The position numbers and the translations under genes were made by a program. A stretch of 64,000 nucleotides of DNA from an uncultured Lentibacter sp. Its GTDB lineage: Bacteria; Pseudomonadota; Alphaproteobacteria; Rhodobacterales; Rhodobacteraceae. Positions within the stretch are counted from its first letter, which is position 1, and every line of letters starts with the position of its first letter. The stretch is from the NCBI GenBank assembly GCA_947497495.1, contig CANMGT010000002.1, forward strand, positions 186,001 through 250,000, given 5' to 3'. Below the pieces are notes generated by a model. That model was not told the origin of the DNA, ran no database searches, and saw nothing but the letters and a program-made list of their open reading frames with translations. Shown piece after piece: positions 1 through 8,043 of the stretch.

Positions 1-191
1 TGCTTGCCTGCATCATGGCTTTGAAGGACGGCATCATCGCGCCGACCATTGGCTTTGAAGAGCCTGATCCGGAATGCGCGCTGGACGTGGTTCCAAACGA
101 GGCGCGTGAGGCGAAAGTAGATGTCGCGCTCTCCAACGCCTTTGCCTTTGGCGGGTTGAACGCGGTGATTGCACTGAAGAAGGCACCCTGA
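1..191 (+). CDS. Beta-ketoacyl-ACP synthase, C-terminal end (partial, FabF-like)
   Basis: Only the last 62 codons are inside the window (frame begins at base 3, TGA at 189-191). The peptide ends with SNAFAFGGLNAVIALKKAP, which matches the C-terminal glycine-rich signature of condensing enzymes (SNSFGFGGTNA in FabF). Those enzymes elongate acyl-ACP in fatty acid or related lipid synthesis in the cytoplasm. The preceding stretch (DVVPNEAREA) also fits the KAS II/NodE subgroup. The catalytic Cys and first His lie outside the window, so the substrate class cannot be judged. Its 3' end faces the ialB gene. Confidence 0.8.
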   Translation, partial: LACIMALKDGIIAPTIGFEEPDPECALDVVPNEAREAKVDVALSNAFAFGGLNAVIALKKAP

Positions 192-227
192 AAAGCGACC
201 AGAACCAGCCTTGACGTGCTCCCAACG

Positions 228-257
228 AAAAAGGCCGCCAGCACAATGCCAGCGGCC
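228..257 (-). terminator. Rho-independent terminator of the ialB gene
   Basis: GGCCGC at 233-238 pairs with GCGGCC at 252-257. Read on the minus strand the hairpin is followed by five T (A run at 228-232). It lies about 30 bases after the ialB stop codon. Confidence 0.6.
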
Positions 258-287
258 AAATCATGGGGCAGTCAAACTGCCAGTTCG

Positions 288-947
288 TTATTCTGTGATC
301 TTATCGAAGCCCGCCGTAAAGCCTTTCAAAGACATATCCAGAATAACCTTCTGGTCAGGCGCAGGAGCAGGCACCAACGTCAGCTTGGCAACCGCGCCCT
401 TCTTGAAGGCGTTGATGTCGGCTTGCGTAAAGCCAACCCGCGCGAAACAGCCGATGGGGCTGCAAAAGCTGTAGGGGTAGCGCTTGGCTTTGCCGCCGTC
501 GATCGTCAGGTTAAGCTGGGCTGACAGAAGCGTTTCCAGCGGAACAAGCACATTGGCTCCGGCTACGGCCTTGCCACCCTTTGGCAGGCGGAACATCGTG
601 ATTTCGGCAACATTGGTGCCATTGGTATCTTTCAACTGCTGAAACAGCTGGCAGGGCTCTTCTTCCTGGCCGGCAATGCGCAGGCACTGAAGCTGCCAGG
701 CGTCAAAGGTCTCTTTGGTGTAGGCTTCAGGCGCAGCCTCTTCGCCAAGGCTCAATGTCTGGTCGGCTTCCGTGACTACCTCTTCAGCGGTGTCTGCCGT
801 CGGCTCGGGTGTCGCGTCAGGTGTCGCTTCGGCCGTGTCGCTTGCTTCGGTCTGGGTGTCGTCGCTTTGTGTGGCCGTCTGGGCAAATGCTGGCTGGCTG
901 CTGGCCAGAATGGCGAGAAACAGAGCTGTGCTGATGTTTTTGAGCAT
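288..947 (-). CDS. Invasion-associated locus B (IalB) family exported protein
   Basis: 219 residues from the ATG at 947, which places a textbook signal peptide at the N terminus (hydrophobic ILASSQPAFA ending near residue 22). An in-frame ATG at 959 is possible but weaker. Residues about 23-75 are a low-complexity Asp/Glu/Thr/Ala linker. The rest is the IalB fold, with two cysteine pairs (CLRIAGQEEEPC and CSPIGC) that could form disulfides in the periplasm. The family was named from Bartonella erythrocyte invasion, but it is common in free-living alphaproteobacteria, where its role is unclear. The gene stands alone, convergent to the synthase gene and followed by its own terminator. Family assignment is good, function is not known. 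Confidence 0.85.
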   Translation of the reverse strand: MLKNISTALFLAILASSQPAFAQTATQSDDTQTEASDTAEATPDATPEPTADTAEEVVTEADQTLSLGEEAAPEAYTKETFDAWQLQCLRIAGQEEEPCQLFQQLKDTNGTNVAEITMFRLPKGGKAVAGANVLVPLETLLSAQLNLTIDGGKAKRYPYSFCSPIGCFARVGFTQADINAFKKGAVAKLTLVPAPAPDQKVILDMSLKGFTAGFDKITE

Positions 948-1146
948 TGGATTTTCCATAGCATTGTTGTTGTTTGCACGTGACTTACCATGCACCACGC
1001 GCGGTGTCAGTGCCAAAAGCACATTGGCAAGGCCCTCGTAAGGCCCGCTTTGAGCAGGTTCTTGCGCAGCCGGGCTCTTACCAAGGTCTCACGCGCGTCC
1101 AGGCTCCTCAAAAATGCCCCACGAAAAAGCGCTTTGAGTGTGCTTC

Positions 1147-1222
1147 AAATAAAAAAGAGGAGCCAACAAATGCCTCCTCTTTTCGATTGTTTTTCCCTGT
1201 CGGACTGGCCGACTTATTCATT
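1147..1222 (-). ncRNA. Candidate small RNA B (about 75 nt)
   Basis: On the minus strand a promoter-like pair is visible: TTGACG at 1257-1252 and TAACGT at 1234-1229, with exactly 17 bases between. Downstream come a small hairpin (GTCGG/CCGAC) and a terminator (10-bp stem, 1153-1183) followed by T6 and ATTT. No reading frame of note is present. Transcription is inferred, not shown. The promoter also overlaps inverted repeats at 1211-1217/1237-1243 and 1221-1227/1251-1257, which could instead be regulator sites. Confidence 0.35.
1151..1183. terminator. Bidirectional terminator hairpin
   Basis: Perfect 10-bp stem: AAAAGAGGAG at 1153-1162 and CTCCTCTTTT at 1174-1183, with an 11-base loop. A and T tracts flank both sides, so it can stop transcription on either strand. 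No annotated gene ends here in either direction, which is why a small RNA is suspected. Confidence 0.55.
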
Positions 1223-1318
1223 GACGCAACGTTATGATAAGTCTCTGGAGGCGTCAACAGTTGCTTGATGTTAGCGCAAAAAAAAGCCGCGCTCGAAAGC
1301 GCGGCCAGTCAGACAGGG
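1195..1318. repeat. 17-base imperfect inverted repeat enclosing a second terminator
   Basis: The 17 bases at 1195-1211 are the reverse complement of 1302-1318 with one mismatch. The arms are 90 bases apart. Nested inside are 7-bp inverted repeats (GACTTAT 1211-1217 with ATAAGTC 1237-1243; TTGACGC 1221-1227 with GCGTCAA 1251-1257) and the terminator at 1278-1305. The 948-1447 gap has no recognisable protein gene; these structures are what it holds. Confidence 0.7.
1278..1305 (-). terminator. Orphan minus-strand terminator (end of candidate small RNA A)
   Basis: GCCGCGCT (1286-1293), CGAA loop, AGCGCGGC (1298-1305): a perfect 8-bp GC-rich stem. On the minus strand it is followed by eight T (1278-1285). 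The gene to the right (1448) is on the plus strand, so no annotated minus-strand gene uses this terminator. A short transcript starting between about 1320 and 1440 is implied. It would carry the anti-Shine-Dalgarno-like CTTCCTCCC just before the stem. I could not place a convincing promoter for it. Confidence 0.5.
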
Positions 1319-1447
1319 AGGAAGATTGCCCGGCGCCAAGAGGACATGAGGCACCAAGCAAGATTGATACTGGCAGATAAGTGTTAAAAGAGTATTTTCA
1401 GACAGAACGATACTTTGAACGGATTCTTACTTTGGGGGGGCAATGCC

Positions 1448-2989
1448 TTGACAGACAGCATTTTCATGGGCGGTGGCGGCGAAGGCTACACCGAGAAGCA
1501 AACGCTTGGTTTGAAATACGCCAACCGTCACGGCCTTGTCGCGGGTGCCACAGGCACAGGCAAAACCGTGACGCTGCAGATCATGGCAGAAAGCTTTTCC
1601 AACGCCGGTGTGCCTGTGTTCATGGCCGATGTAAAAGGCGACTTGTCTGGCCTTGCCAAGGCTGGCTCCGAAACGGCCAAGCTTCACGAGCCCTTCATGT
1701 CACGCGCGCAGACCATCGGCTTTGATGACTACATTTACGAGAGCTTCCCCGTCACGTTTTGGGACTTGTTCGGCGAGCAGGGCCACCCGATCCGCACCAC
1801 AGTCGCCGAGATGGGCCCGTTGCTCATTTCGCGCTTGCTCGAGTTGACCGAAGCGCAGGAAGGCATCGTCAACATCGCCTTTCGCGTGGCCGACGAAGAA
1901 GGCATGCCACTGCTTGACTTGAAAGATTTTCAAGCGCTGCTTGTCTGGGTCGGCGAGAACCGTGACACGCTCAGTCTGCGCTATGGCAACGTGTCAGTGT
2001 CTTCCATCGGGGCCATCCAACGTCGCCTTCTGGTGCTCGAAAACCAAGGCGGCGACAAGCTCTTTGGCGAGCCAGCCCTGGCGCTTTCTGACATCATGTC
2101 GGTTGACGAAACGGGCAGGGGGCGTGTCAACGTGCTGGCCGCCGATACGCTGATGTCCTCGCCGCGGCTTTACTCGACGTTCCTGCTCTGGCTGCTGTCC
2201 GAGCTGTTTGAAGAGCTGCCCGAAGTGGGCAACCCCGACAAGCCCAAGCTGGTGTTCTTCTTTGACGAAGCTCACCTGCTGTTTGACGGTGCGCCCAAGG
2301 TGCTGGTCGATAAAGTCGAGCAAGTCGCGCGGCTCATCCGCTCCAAAGGCGTTGGCGTTTATTTCATCACCCAAAACCCCGACGATGTGCCAGAAGACAT
2401 TCTCGGCCAGCTTGGCAACCGCGTGCAGCACGCCCTGCGTGCCTTTACCGCCCGCGACAAGAAAGCCCTCAAGCTCGCCGCCGAGACCTACCGCGAGAAC
2501 CCACGTTTTGACATCGAAGAGGCCATTCGCGAAGTTGGCATTGGCGAAGCGGTGACCTCGTTCCTGGAAAAGAAGGGCGTTCCCGGCATTGCAGAGCGCA
2601 CGCTTATTCGCCCCCCCAGCTCGCAGCTTGGCCCTCTGACAATAGCCGAGCGCCGCGAGATCATGAGCAGCTCCCACATTGCGGGCAAATACGAAGACCG
2701 GCTTGACCGCCACTCAGCTTTTGAAATGCTGACGGAACGGGCTGCCAAAGCCGCCAAAGAAGCCGAGGATGCAGAGCGCGCAGAAGATGAAGCGGAAGCT
2801 GCAGAAGCCGAATATAAGGCTGCGCGGCGCTATTCCGGCACGCGTGTCACACGCTCGACCTCGCGCAGCACCCGCAAAACCGAAAGCTTCGGCGATGCGC
2901 TCACCAAGAGTGTGATCAAAGAGCTGAAAGGCACCACTGGCCGCCGCATCATCCGCGGCATTCTCGGCGGGTTTTTCAAGGGGCGTTAA
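1448..2989 (+). CDS. HerA-like ATPase, DUF853 family
   Basis: 513 residues if it starts at TTG 1448, preceded by a run of seven G with 7-base spacing. A TTG at 1415 would add 11 residues that do not resemble the family N terminus. Walker A is GATGTGKT near residue 33, Walker B is LVFFFDEAH near residue 275. Members are FtsK/HerA-superfamily ATPases, probably DNA-translocating, with no firmly established role in this family. The last 80 residues are rich in Ala, Glu and Lys and then Arg, Ser and Thr, and look like a flexible or coiled tail. The gene stands alone, with the structured intergenic region upstream. Confidence 0.85.
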   Translation: MTDSIFMGGGGEGYTEKQTLGLKYANRHGLVAGATGTGKTVTLQIMAESFSNAGVPVFMADVKGDLSGLAKAGSETAKLHEPFMSRAQTIGFDDYIYESFPVTFWDLFGEQGHPIRTTVAEMGPLLISRLLELTEAQEGIVNIAFRVADEEGMPLLDLKDFQALLVWVGENRDTLSLRYGNVSVSSIGAIQRRLLVLENQGGDKLFGEPALALSDIMSVDETGRGRVNVLAADTLMSSPRLYSTFLLWLLSELFEELPEVGNPDKPKLVFFFDEAHLLFDGAPKVLVDKVEQVARLIRSKGVGVYFITQNPDDVPEDILGQLGNRVQHALRAFTARDKKALKLAAETYRENPRFDIEEAIREVGIGEAVTSFLEKKGVPGIAERTLIRPPSSQLGPLTIAERREIMSSSHIAGKYEDRLDRHSAFEMLTERAAKAAKEAEDAERAEDEAEAAEAEYKAARRYSGTRVTRSTSRSTRKTESFGDALTKSVIKELKGTTGRRIIRGILGGFFKGR

Positions 2990-3007
2990 TCTGGCCCCGA
3001 AGCATTT

Positions 3008-4051
3008 TCAAGCGCGCCGCTTTTCAATAAGGCGCGCTTGCTCAAGCCAGGCCTTTGTTTCGCGCACCGTCAAGCAGCGGTAGGCGGCTGGCCCGTTAAG
3101 CGCAAACTCAAAGCTGCGGCAGCGATCCGCGCCAAAATACCCGATGAGCCTCAGACGATCACGGCGCGCAAGCCCCTTTACAACCATCGGCCCAAGCAGC
3201 AAGCTCTCGCTTCTGGCGCCGTTGGCGGTTACAACATGATGCGCCTCGCAGGCGAAATGCACCCAGGTGACGGCCCTCTTGCCTCGCATCCGCCGGATGC
3301 CCCGAAGGCCCGTCAATGCCTTGGCCGGGGCCAACACAGACCCGTGAAGCAACATCCGGTGGTGCGGCGACACGATCAGATCAGCGCAAGGCTGTCCCTT
3401 GCCCAAAGCATGCGCACCGATCAAGACAGGGGTTTGATCGTCAGCACCGCTTTCAAGCGCTTGATCGCCAGTCCAAACCCAGATGATCTCGCGCGTCACC
3501 CTGTTTTCATCAAGCACGTGATCGCCGACGCAAAGCGTCTCAACACGGCGCGGCCCGTCTGGTGTTTCAATCAGCGTGCCCTGTGCGTAGCACGCCGGAA
3601 TAGAGCCTTCATTAGTGTTGGATTGCTCATAGTAACTCGCACCGCCATCGTCAGACTGTAGCGAGTTGCCCATCGTCGATATGGTGCCGACATTGGTGCT
3701 GGTTGCGCCAGCCGCTGGGCCCTCCGTCGCCGTTACAGTGTTTCCTGCCCAGGAACTAAACTGGACAACACTGCTGCCGTCATAGAGCGCGATGGCATCA
3801 TCTGCATAGAACATACCCATAGAGTCGCCACCGGATTCAAAACCCGGCGTGGCCGCGTCTATCAGGTAGATATCGTAGCCCGACATCGTTGCGACAGGGC
3901 TACCAAGGGAGAAAGAGGCATAGATCGTTCCGTTCGCCTGATAGAAATAAACCTCATAGGTCGAAGTGTCGGTGCCCGCTGGAATTGCGACCTCGACAAA
4001 CTCTGTGTCGTCAGTGCCAAAGAAGTTGAACTCGGAAATATACCCGGGCAT
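3008..4051 (-). CDS. Hint-domain protein with beta-rich N-terminal domain
   Basis: 347 residues. The N-terminal 150 residues are rich in Gly, Thr, Ser and aromatic residues, lack a signal peptide, and resemble a lamin-tail-like beta domain (EFVEVAI, YDIYLIDA); this last point is tentative. A Hint module starts near residue 153 with CYAQGTLIETPDG, followed by VGDHVL and the histidine block VSPHHRMLLHG, the signatures of the Hedgehog/intein autoprocessing fold. In Roseobacter genomes such proteins are common and often linked to type I secretion, but what they process is unknown. No ligated C-terminal extein is obvious. The gene stands alone, 19 bases after the convergent HerA-like gene. Confidence 0.8.
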   Translation of the reverse strand: MPGYISEFNFFGTDDTEFVEVAIPAGTDTSTYEVYFYQANGTIYASFSLGSPVATMSGYDIYLIDAATPGFESGGDSMGMFYADDAIALYDGSSVVQFSSWAGNTVTATEGPAAGATSTNVGTISTMGNSLQSDDGGASYYEQSNTNEGSIPACYAQGTLIETPDGPRRVETLCVGDHVLDENRVTREIIWVWTGDQALESGADDQTPVLIGAHALGKGQPCADLIVSPHHRMLLHGSVLAPAKALTGLRGIRRMRGKRAVTWVHFACEAHHVVTANGARSESLLLGPMVVKGLARRDRLRLIGYFGADRCRSFEFALNGPAAYRCLTVRETKAWLEQARLIEKRRA

Positions 4052-4107
4052 TTCTGCACTCCGTAATGGGGAGAGCAGACCGTATCAGAAAGGGGTAAAG
4101 GCGGGGT

Positions 4108-4599
4108 TTACGCCTCAGGCGCCGCTGGTTTGGTTTGTTGGTGCAGGCTGAGCACGCGAATAGGCACCGAGAGAAACGCCACAAACCCCGCCGCCAGAAG
4201 GGCCGCACTGCCAAAGCCAAGTCCTGCGAACACAGTCAGCGTGTAGCGCTTGTGAAGCGGCTGAAACAGGATCTGAAAGTAGCCAAGACCCTCTTGCGGG
4301 CCAAAGTTTTCGCTCACCAGTGCGGCCTCTACCAGGACCGCTACAAGCGCGACCCCGGCACAGAGGAAGCCGGCAAAGGCGATGCGCTCCCGGCTTGCCA
4401 TTGGCTGGCGCAATTCACGGTAAACGGCGGGCGCCATGCGGCTGGCAAAGAACAGCGGGCTGATCGCCGCCAGACGCACCCAGAGCGAAGGGTACCACTT
4501 CACGCCCATCGCGGGCATATAGGCCCAAGCCACGACAAGCCCGCCGCAGACAATCGCGAAGAAAATCACTCCGCGCAAGGCTGGCCGCAGCATGTTCAT
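4108..4599 (-). CDS. Integral membrane protein of unknown function, end of liv operon
   Basis: 163 residues with about four hydrophobic segments (near 10-30, 42-55, 76-95 and 120-150). I do not recognise a family. Its ATG overlaps the livM stop by 4 bases, so it is the last gene of the transport operon and is probably translated with livM. It could be an accessory subunit or an unrelated passenger. Confidence 0.75.
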   Translation of the reverse strand: MNMLRPALRGVIFFAIVCGGLVVAWAYMPAMGVKWYPSLWVRLAAISPLFFASRMAPAVYRELRQPMASRERIAFAGFLCAGVALVAVLVEAALVSENFGPQEGLGYFQILFQPLHKRYTLTVFAGLGFGSAALLAAGFVAFLSVPIRVLSLHQQTKPAAPEA

Positions 4600-5900
4600 T
4601 TCTCGGGGATAAGCCCGCGCGGGCTAAACCTGAGCACCAGTAGCAGGATAAGCCCCATCGTCAGCAAACGCATATGCGCAGCACTGTCCATCAGGTGGGC
4701 TTTGAGCGCACTGCCTTCGGCCATGCCGGAGGTAAGAACAGTCAACAGCACTTGCCCCATCGGCTCGACTTGAACCCAGAAGAACCAGATCACAAACCCG
4801 CCCAGAACAGCGCCAAGGTTGTTGCCTGATCCGCCGACAATCACCATCACCCAGACAAGGAAGGTAAAGCGCAGCGGCTGGTAAGATGTCGGCGTCAGCT
4901 GCCCATCAAGTGTTGTGATCATCGCGCCCGCGATGCCGCAAATGGCAGAGCCAAGAATGAACACCTGCAAGTGGCGGCGTGTCACGTCTTTGCCCATCGC
5001 CTCCGAGGCGTCCTCATTGTCGCGAATGGCGCGCATCATACGGCCCCAAGGGCTCTTGAGCGCGGCCTGCGCCATCAGAAACAGCACCAGCAGCACAATG
5101 GCAAACAAGCCCGCATAAAGCGTCTTCACCCAAAGCGTCGAGGCTGTGACAGGGTCAATGCCAAGGTTTGAAGCCTTCTCGACAAAGCTCGCCGAGTTCT
5201 GCAAATCGATCTCGTAAGGCACAGGGCGGGGTAGGCCGATCACGTTTTTCACACCACGCGCCATCCAGTCTTCGTTCTTCATCACCGCGATGATGATCTC
5301 GGCAATCCCGAGCGTCGCAATCGCGAGATAGTCAGAGCGCAAGCCAAGGGCGGTTTTGCCGATTAGCCAAGCCGCGCCCGCAGCCAGCAACCCGCCGACA
5401 GGCCAAGCGATGAGCACAGGCAGGCCAAGCCCGCCGATATTGCCCGCATTGGCAGGGTTGATTGCCTCAACAGCCTCAACGCCGCCATCAAACACCGCGC
5501 GGAAAGCAAAAAAGCCGATGGTCAGGATCGCCAGCATCGCCAGCGTTCTGAGCTTGCCAGCCTCCATGCGCTTATACGCCAGAACGGTTGAAACGATGCT
5601 CATCACCAAAAGCGCAAGCCCCGCGAGAAGGCGCACACCGCCCGCGCTCCAGGCTTCGGGAATGGGCGGCATGGCAACCAGCGCGGTCGCAAGCCCGCCA
5701 AGCGCCACAAAGCCCATGATGCCAACGTTAAACAAGCCGGCAAAACCCCACTGCAAGTTCACGCCAAGCGCCATGATTGCCGAAATCAGCCCCATGTTGA
5801 GAATAAACAACGCAGAGTTCCACGACTGCAAAAAGCCCGTGCCAAGAATAAGCCCCGCGACGATGGCGAAATAGAGAGTGTTTCGAGTTGTCTCGCTCAT
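4596..5900 (-). CDS. livM: Branched-chain amino acid type ABC transporter permease LivM
   Basis: 434 residues, longer than most LivM proteins because of an N-terminal extension with extra hydrophobic segments. The family features are the segment LGIAEIIIAVMKN and the cytoplasmic loop SPWGRMMRAIRDNEDAS, which contacts the ATPases. With LivH it forms the inner-membrane channel. The ATG overlaps the livH stop by 4 bases. Which solute is carried (leucine-type amino acids, amides or others) cannot be told from the permease. Confidence 0.93.
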   Translation of the reverse strand: MSETTRNTLYFAIVAGLILGTGFLQSWNSALFILNMGLISAIMALGVNLQWGFAGLFNVGIMGFVALGGLATALVAMPPIPEAWSAGGVRLLAGLALLVMSIVSTVLAYKRMEAGKLRTLAMLAILTIGFFAFRAVFDGGVEAVEAINPANAGNIGGLGLPVLIAWPVGGLLAAGAAWLIGKTALGLRSDYLAIATLGIAEIIIAVMKNEDWMARGVKNVIGLPRPVPYEIDLQNSASFVEKASNLGIDPVTASTLWVKTLYAGLFAIVLLVLFLMAQAALKSPWGRMMRAIRDNEDASEAMGKDVTRRHLQVFILGSAICGIAGAMITTLDGQLTPTSYQPLRFTFLVWVMVIVGGSGNNLGAVLGGFVIWFFWVQVEPMGQVLLTVLTSGMAEGSALKAHLMDSAAHMRLLTMGLILLLVLRFSPRGLIPEK

Positions 5901-6907
5901 ACCGATTGCCCCTTGAACAGTCCTGTTGGCTTGAAGAGCAGCACGATCAGCAAGATCACAAAGCTCACAGCGAATTTATAGTCAGTGCTCAAAAGCTGCA
6001 CGAGGCCATTAGGCTCAAGGCTTTCGGGCATCGCATAGACAAGCACTTTCTTCCACGCATAGGTGATGGTCACTTCAGAAAATGCGATGACAAACCCCCC
6101 AGCAATTGCTCCCAGAGGGTTGCCAAGCCCGCCAACAATGGCCGAGGCAAAGATCGGCAGCAAAAGCTGGAAATAGACGAAGGGTTTGAATGTCTTGTCC
6201 AGCCCGTAAAGCACGCCGGCGATTGTCGCCAATGTGGCCACGATCATCCAAGTATACATGACAACACGCTCAGGGTTGATGCCCGACAGAAGGGCCAAGT
6301 CTTCGTTGTCCGAATAGGCGCGCATCGACTTGCCTGTGCGCGTGCGTTTGAGAAACCAGAACAGCACAGCCACCACGACAACCGCTGTCACAACGGTGAT
6401 GCCCTGCGTTGTCTTGATCGCGAGGCCCTCTTTAAGGCCGGTCATCGCCTTGAACTCGCGCACCGAAACGATAAAGCGCTCGCCATCGGCAAAGCGCTGG
6501 TCGTCTGGGCCGATGATAAAGCGCACAAGCCCGTTCATGATAAACATAACGCCCATCGAGACGATCACGTAAATAACAGGCTTGGCCTTCTGCTCGCGGT
6601 AGAACTTGTAAACAACGCGGTCGGTGAACAGCACCAAGGTGATGCAGCCCAAAATCCCGAAGGGCAGGGCCAAGAGCGCCGTGGGCAGGGGCCCAAAGCT
6701 GATCCCCATGCTCTGGAACCACCACGTAAACAGCACCGTCACCATGGCCCCAAAGGCCATCGTGTCGCCATGTGCGAAGTTGGAAAACCGCAGGATGCCG
6801 TAAATAAGCGTCACCCCGAGCGCGCCAAGCGCAAGCTGCGCGCCGTAAGCCGTCGCGGGGATCAGCACAAAGTTAGCAAGTGCCACAAAGGCGTTCAGTA
6901 GATCCAT
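5897..6907 (-). CDS. livH: Branched-chain amino acid type ABC transporter permease LivH
   Basis: 336 residues, multi-spanning. Family features are GVTLIYGILRFSNFAHGD near the N terminus and the coupling loop RTRTGKSMRAYSDNEDLA. Its ATG overlaps the stop of the upstream small exported protein gene by one base (TGATG), so the permease is translationally coupled to that protein rather than to an ATPase gene. Confidence 0.93.
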   Translation of the reverse strand: MDLLNAFVALANFVLIPATAYGAQLALGALGVTLIYGILRFSNFAHGDTMAFGAMVTVLFTWWFQSMGISFGPLPTALLALPFGILGCITLVLFTDRVVYKFYREQKAKPVIYVIVSMGVMFIMNGLVRFIIGPDDQRFADGERFIVSVREFKAMTGLKEGLAIKTTQGITVVTAVVVVAVLFWFLKRTRTGKSMRAYSDNEDLALLSGINPERVVMYTWMIVATLATIAGVLYGLDKTFKPFVYFQLLLPIFASAIVGGLGNPLGAIAGGFVIAFSEVTITYAWKKVLVYAMPESLEPNGLVQLLSTDYKFAVSFVILLIVLLFKPTGLFKGQSV

Positions 6908-7245
6908 CAGAAGGCTCCTTCACATGTGCCAAGGTAGGAAATAACCATTGGCCCTTCGTTGGCATGGGTTGTCAGCCGTGCCGCTTGCGGGGTGACTGAC
7001 AGCAAGTATTCCGCGCCATCGCCCGTCGCAAACAGCGTCAGGTTGGCGGGGGTGCGCTTGACCGCGACAATCGTCAGATCGCCGAACTCGGTGCTGATGC
7101 GCTCGTTTTCAACCGCGACCTCCGCCGCGAAATTCGCCTCGGTGCAGGCATCCGCCTCAAAGCACTCGGTGGTGAACGTGCAAGCGATGCCTTCGGCCCA
7201 AAGTGGGGCTGGCAGCAACAGCATCGCAGCAATCAAGCCCCTCAT
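6907..7245 (-). CDS. Small exported Cys-containing protein 1 of liv operon
   Basis: 112 residues from ATG 7245, which overlaps the previous stop as ATGA; a TTG at 7260 is open but less likely. Residues 1-17 are a signal peptide ending PLWA. The mature start has C-x5-C-x5-C (CTFTTECFEADAC), and the C terminus has LGTCEGAF. The same layout occurs in the next two genes, so the three look paralogous. I know no named family. The position between ATPase and permease genes suggests a periplasmic role tied to this transporter. Confidence 0.8.
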   Translation of the reverse strand: MRGLIAAMLLLPAPLWAEGIACTFTTECFEADACTEANFAAEVAVENERISTEFGDLTIVAVKRTPANLTLFATGDGAEYLLSVTPQAARLTTHANEGPMVISYLGTCEGAF

Positions 7246-7592
7246 AGCGTGCCCTCGCAATGCCCGTTAAAGCGTTTGCCGCGGTTGCCGAGGTAGGTAA
7301 AGCCGCCATGCGACTTAACGCTCAGCTGGTATGCGCCGCCGAAACTTTCCAGCGTTACAAGCTGTGTGTCGCCCTCGCGGTGCAGGCTCGCCTTGTAAGG
7401 CCCCTGACGGTCGATCGTCAGAACCGCTCCGCTGCCTTGTCGGACAACGTCAATCCGCAGTGAGGAGGGCGCGCACATGTTCTGCGCATCACCGCGGCAT
7501 TGCTCATGCGCAATACAGGTGGCTTCGGCATGCGCCATGACAGGGGCCATAGCACAGAGCAGAGCCAGAGAATGACAGGCGCGCAGCATCAT
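7242..7592 (-). CDS. Small exported Cys-containing protein 2 of liv operon
   Basis: 116 residues. The start is ATG 7592, overlapping the previous stop (ATGA) and preceded by AGGCG. The signal peptide ends near APVMAHA. The mature protein begins with C-x5-C-x7-C (CIAHEQCRGDAQNMC), followed by a beta-type pattern and FNGHCEGTL at the C terminus, matching the ends of its neighbours. Four Cys could give two disulfides. Function unknown; probably a tandem paralogue of the genes on both sides. Confidence 0.8.
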   Translation of the reverse strand: MMLRACHSLALLCAMAPVMAHAEATCIAHEQCRGDAQNMCAPSSLRIDVVRQGSGAVLTIDRQGPYKASLHREGDTQLVTLESFGGAYQLSVKSHGGFTYLGNRGKRFNGHCEGTL

Positions 7593-8041
7593 TTGTTCGC
7601 CTTGCATCGGTTGACGGTTTGCTGCGTGCAGCTGCCAAACAAATAGCCAAGGCCGCGTTGCTTGAGCGGGTCACCGCGAAACAGCGCCGCCGTTGGGCTG
7701 GCCTCATGCATCACAAACGTGATCAGGTTCGGCGCGCCGACTTTGGCGTCAAGGTCCACCCATTGGCCAACATCGATCCGCTTGCCCTTCATCACTTTGT
7801 AAGGCCGCTTGGCGTAAGCTTCCTCGTCTTTGATGCGCTTGAGATGCGTGGTCTTGCCGCCCTTGGTCGCCACAAGAATACGGCTGCCTTCATCGCAAAA
7901 TCCGATCACAACAGGCTTCGCCAAAGCCCCACATTTGCCCTGCGCCGTGCAGGACTGCGTCATCTCGCAGCTAAGTTTGCTGGTCTCGGCTTGTGCCGCC
8001 GTCGCCAACATCATTAGAGCGCTGCACAAAATCGCCTTCAT
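7589..8041 (-). CDS. Small exported Cys-containing protein 3 of liv operon
   Basis: 150 residues with a signal peptide ending ATAAQA near residue 18. It shows C-x5-C-x5-C (CEMTQSCTAQGKC) just after the signal and LFGSC toward the C terminus, where it is slightly longer (an extra Cys in VNRC). It begins 2 bases after the livF stop. It is the most divergent and most Lys-rich of the three paralogues. No known function. Confidence 0.8.
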   Translation of the reverse strand: MKAILCSALMMLATAAQAETSKLSCEMTQSCTAQGKCGALAKPVVIGFCDEGSRILVATKGGKTTHLKRIKDEEAYAKRPYKVMKGKRIDVGQWVDLDAKVGAPNLITFVMHEASPTAALFRGDPLKQRGLGYLFGSCTQQTVNRCKANK

Positions 8042-8043
8042 GC

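Noticed and set aside
1994..2713. 239-codon minus-strand open frame over the HerA-like gene
   Set aside because: Shadow of the ATPase gene; no features of its own.
5888..6901. 337-codon plus-strand open frame over livH
   Set aside because: Complement of a clear permease gene; His/Asp/Lys-rich composition typical of an antisense shadow frame in high-GC DNA.
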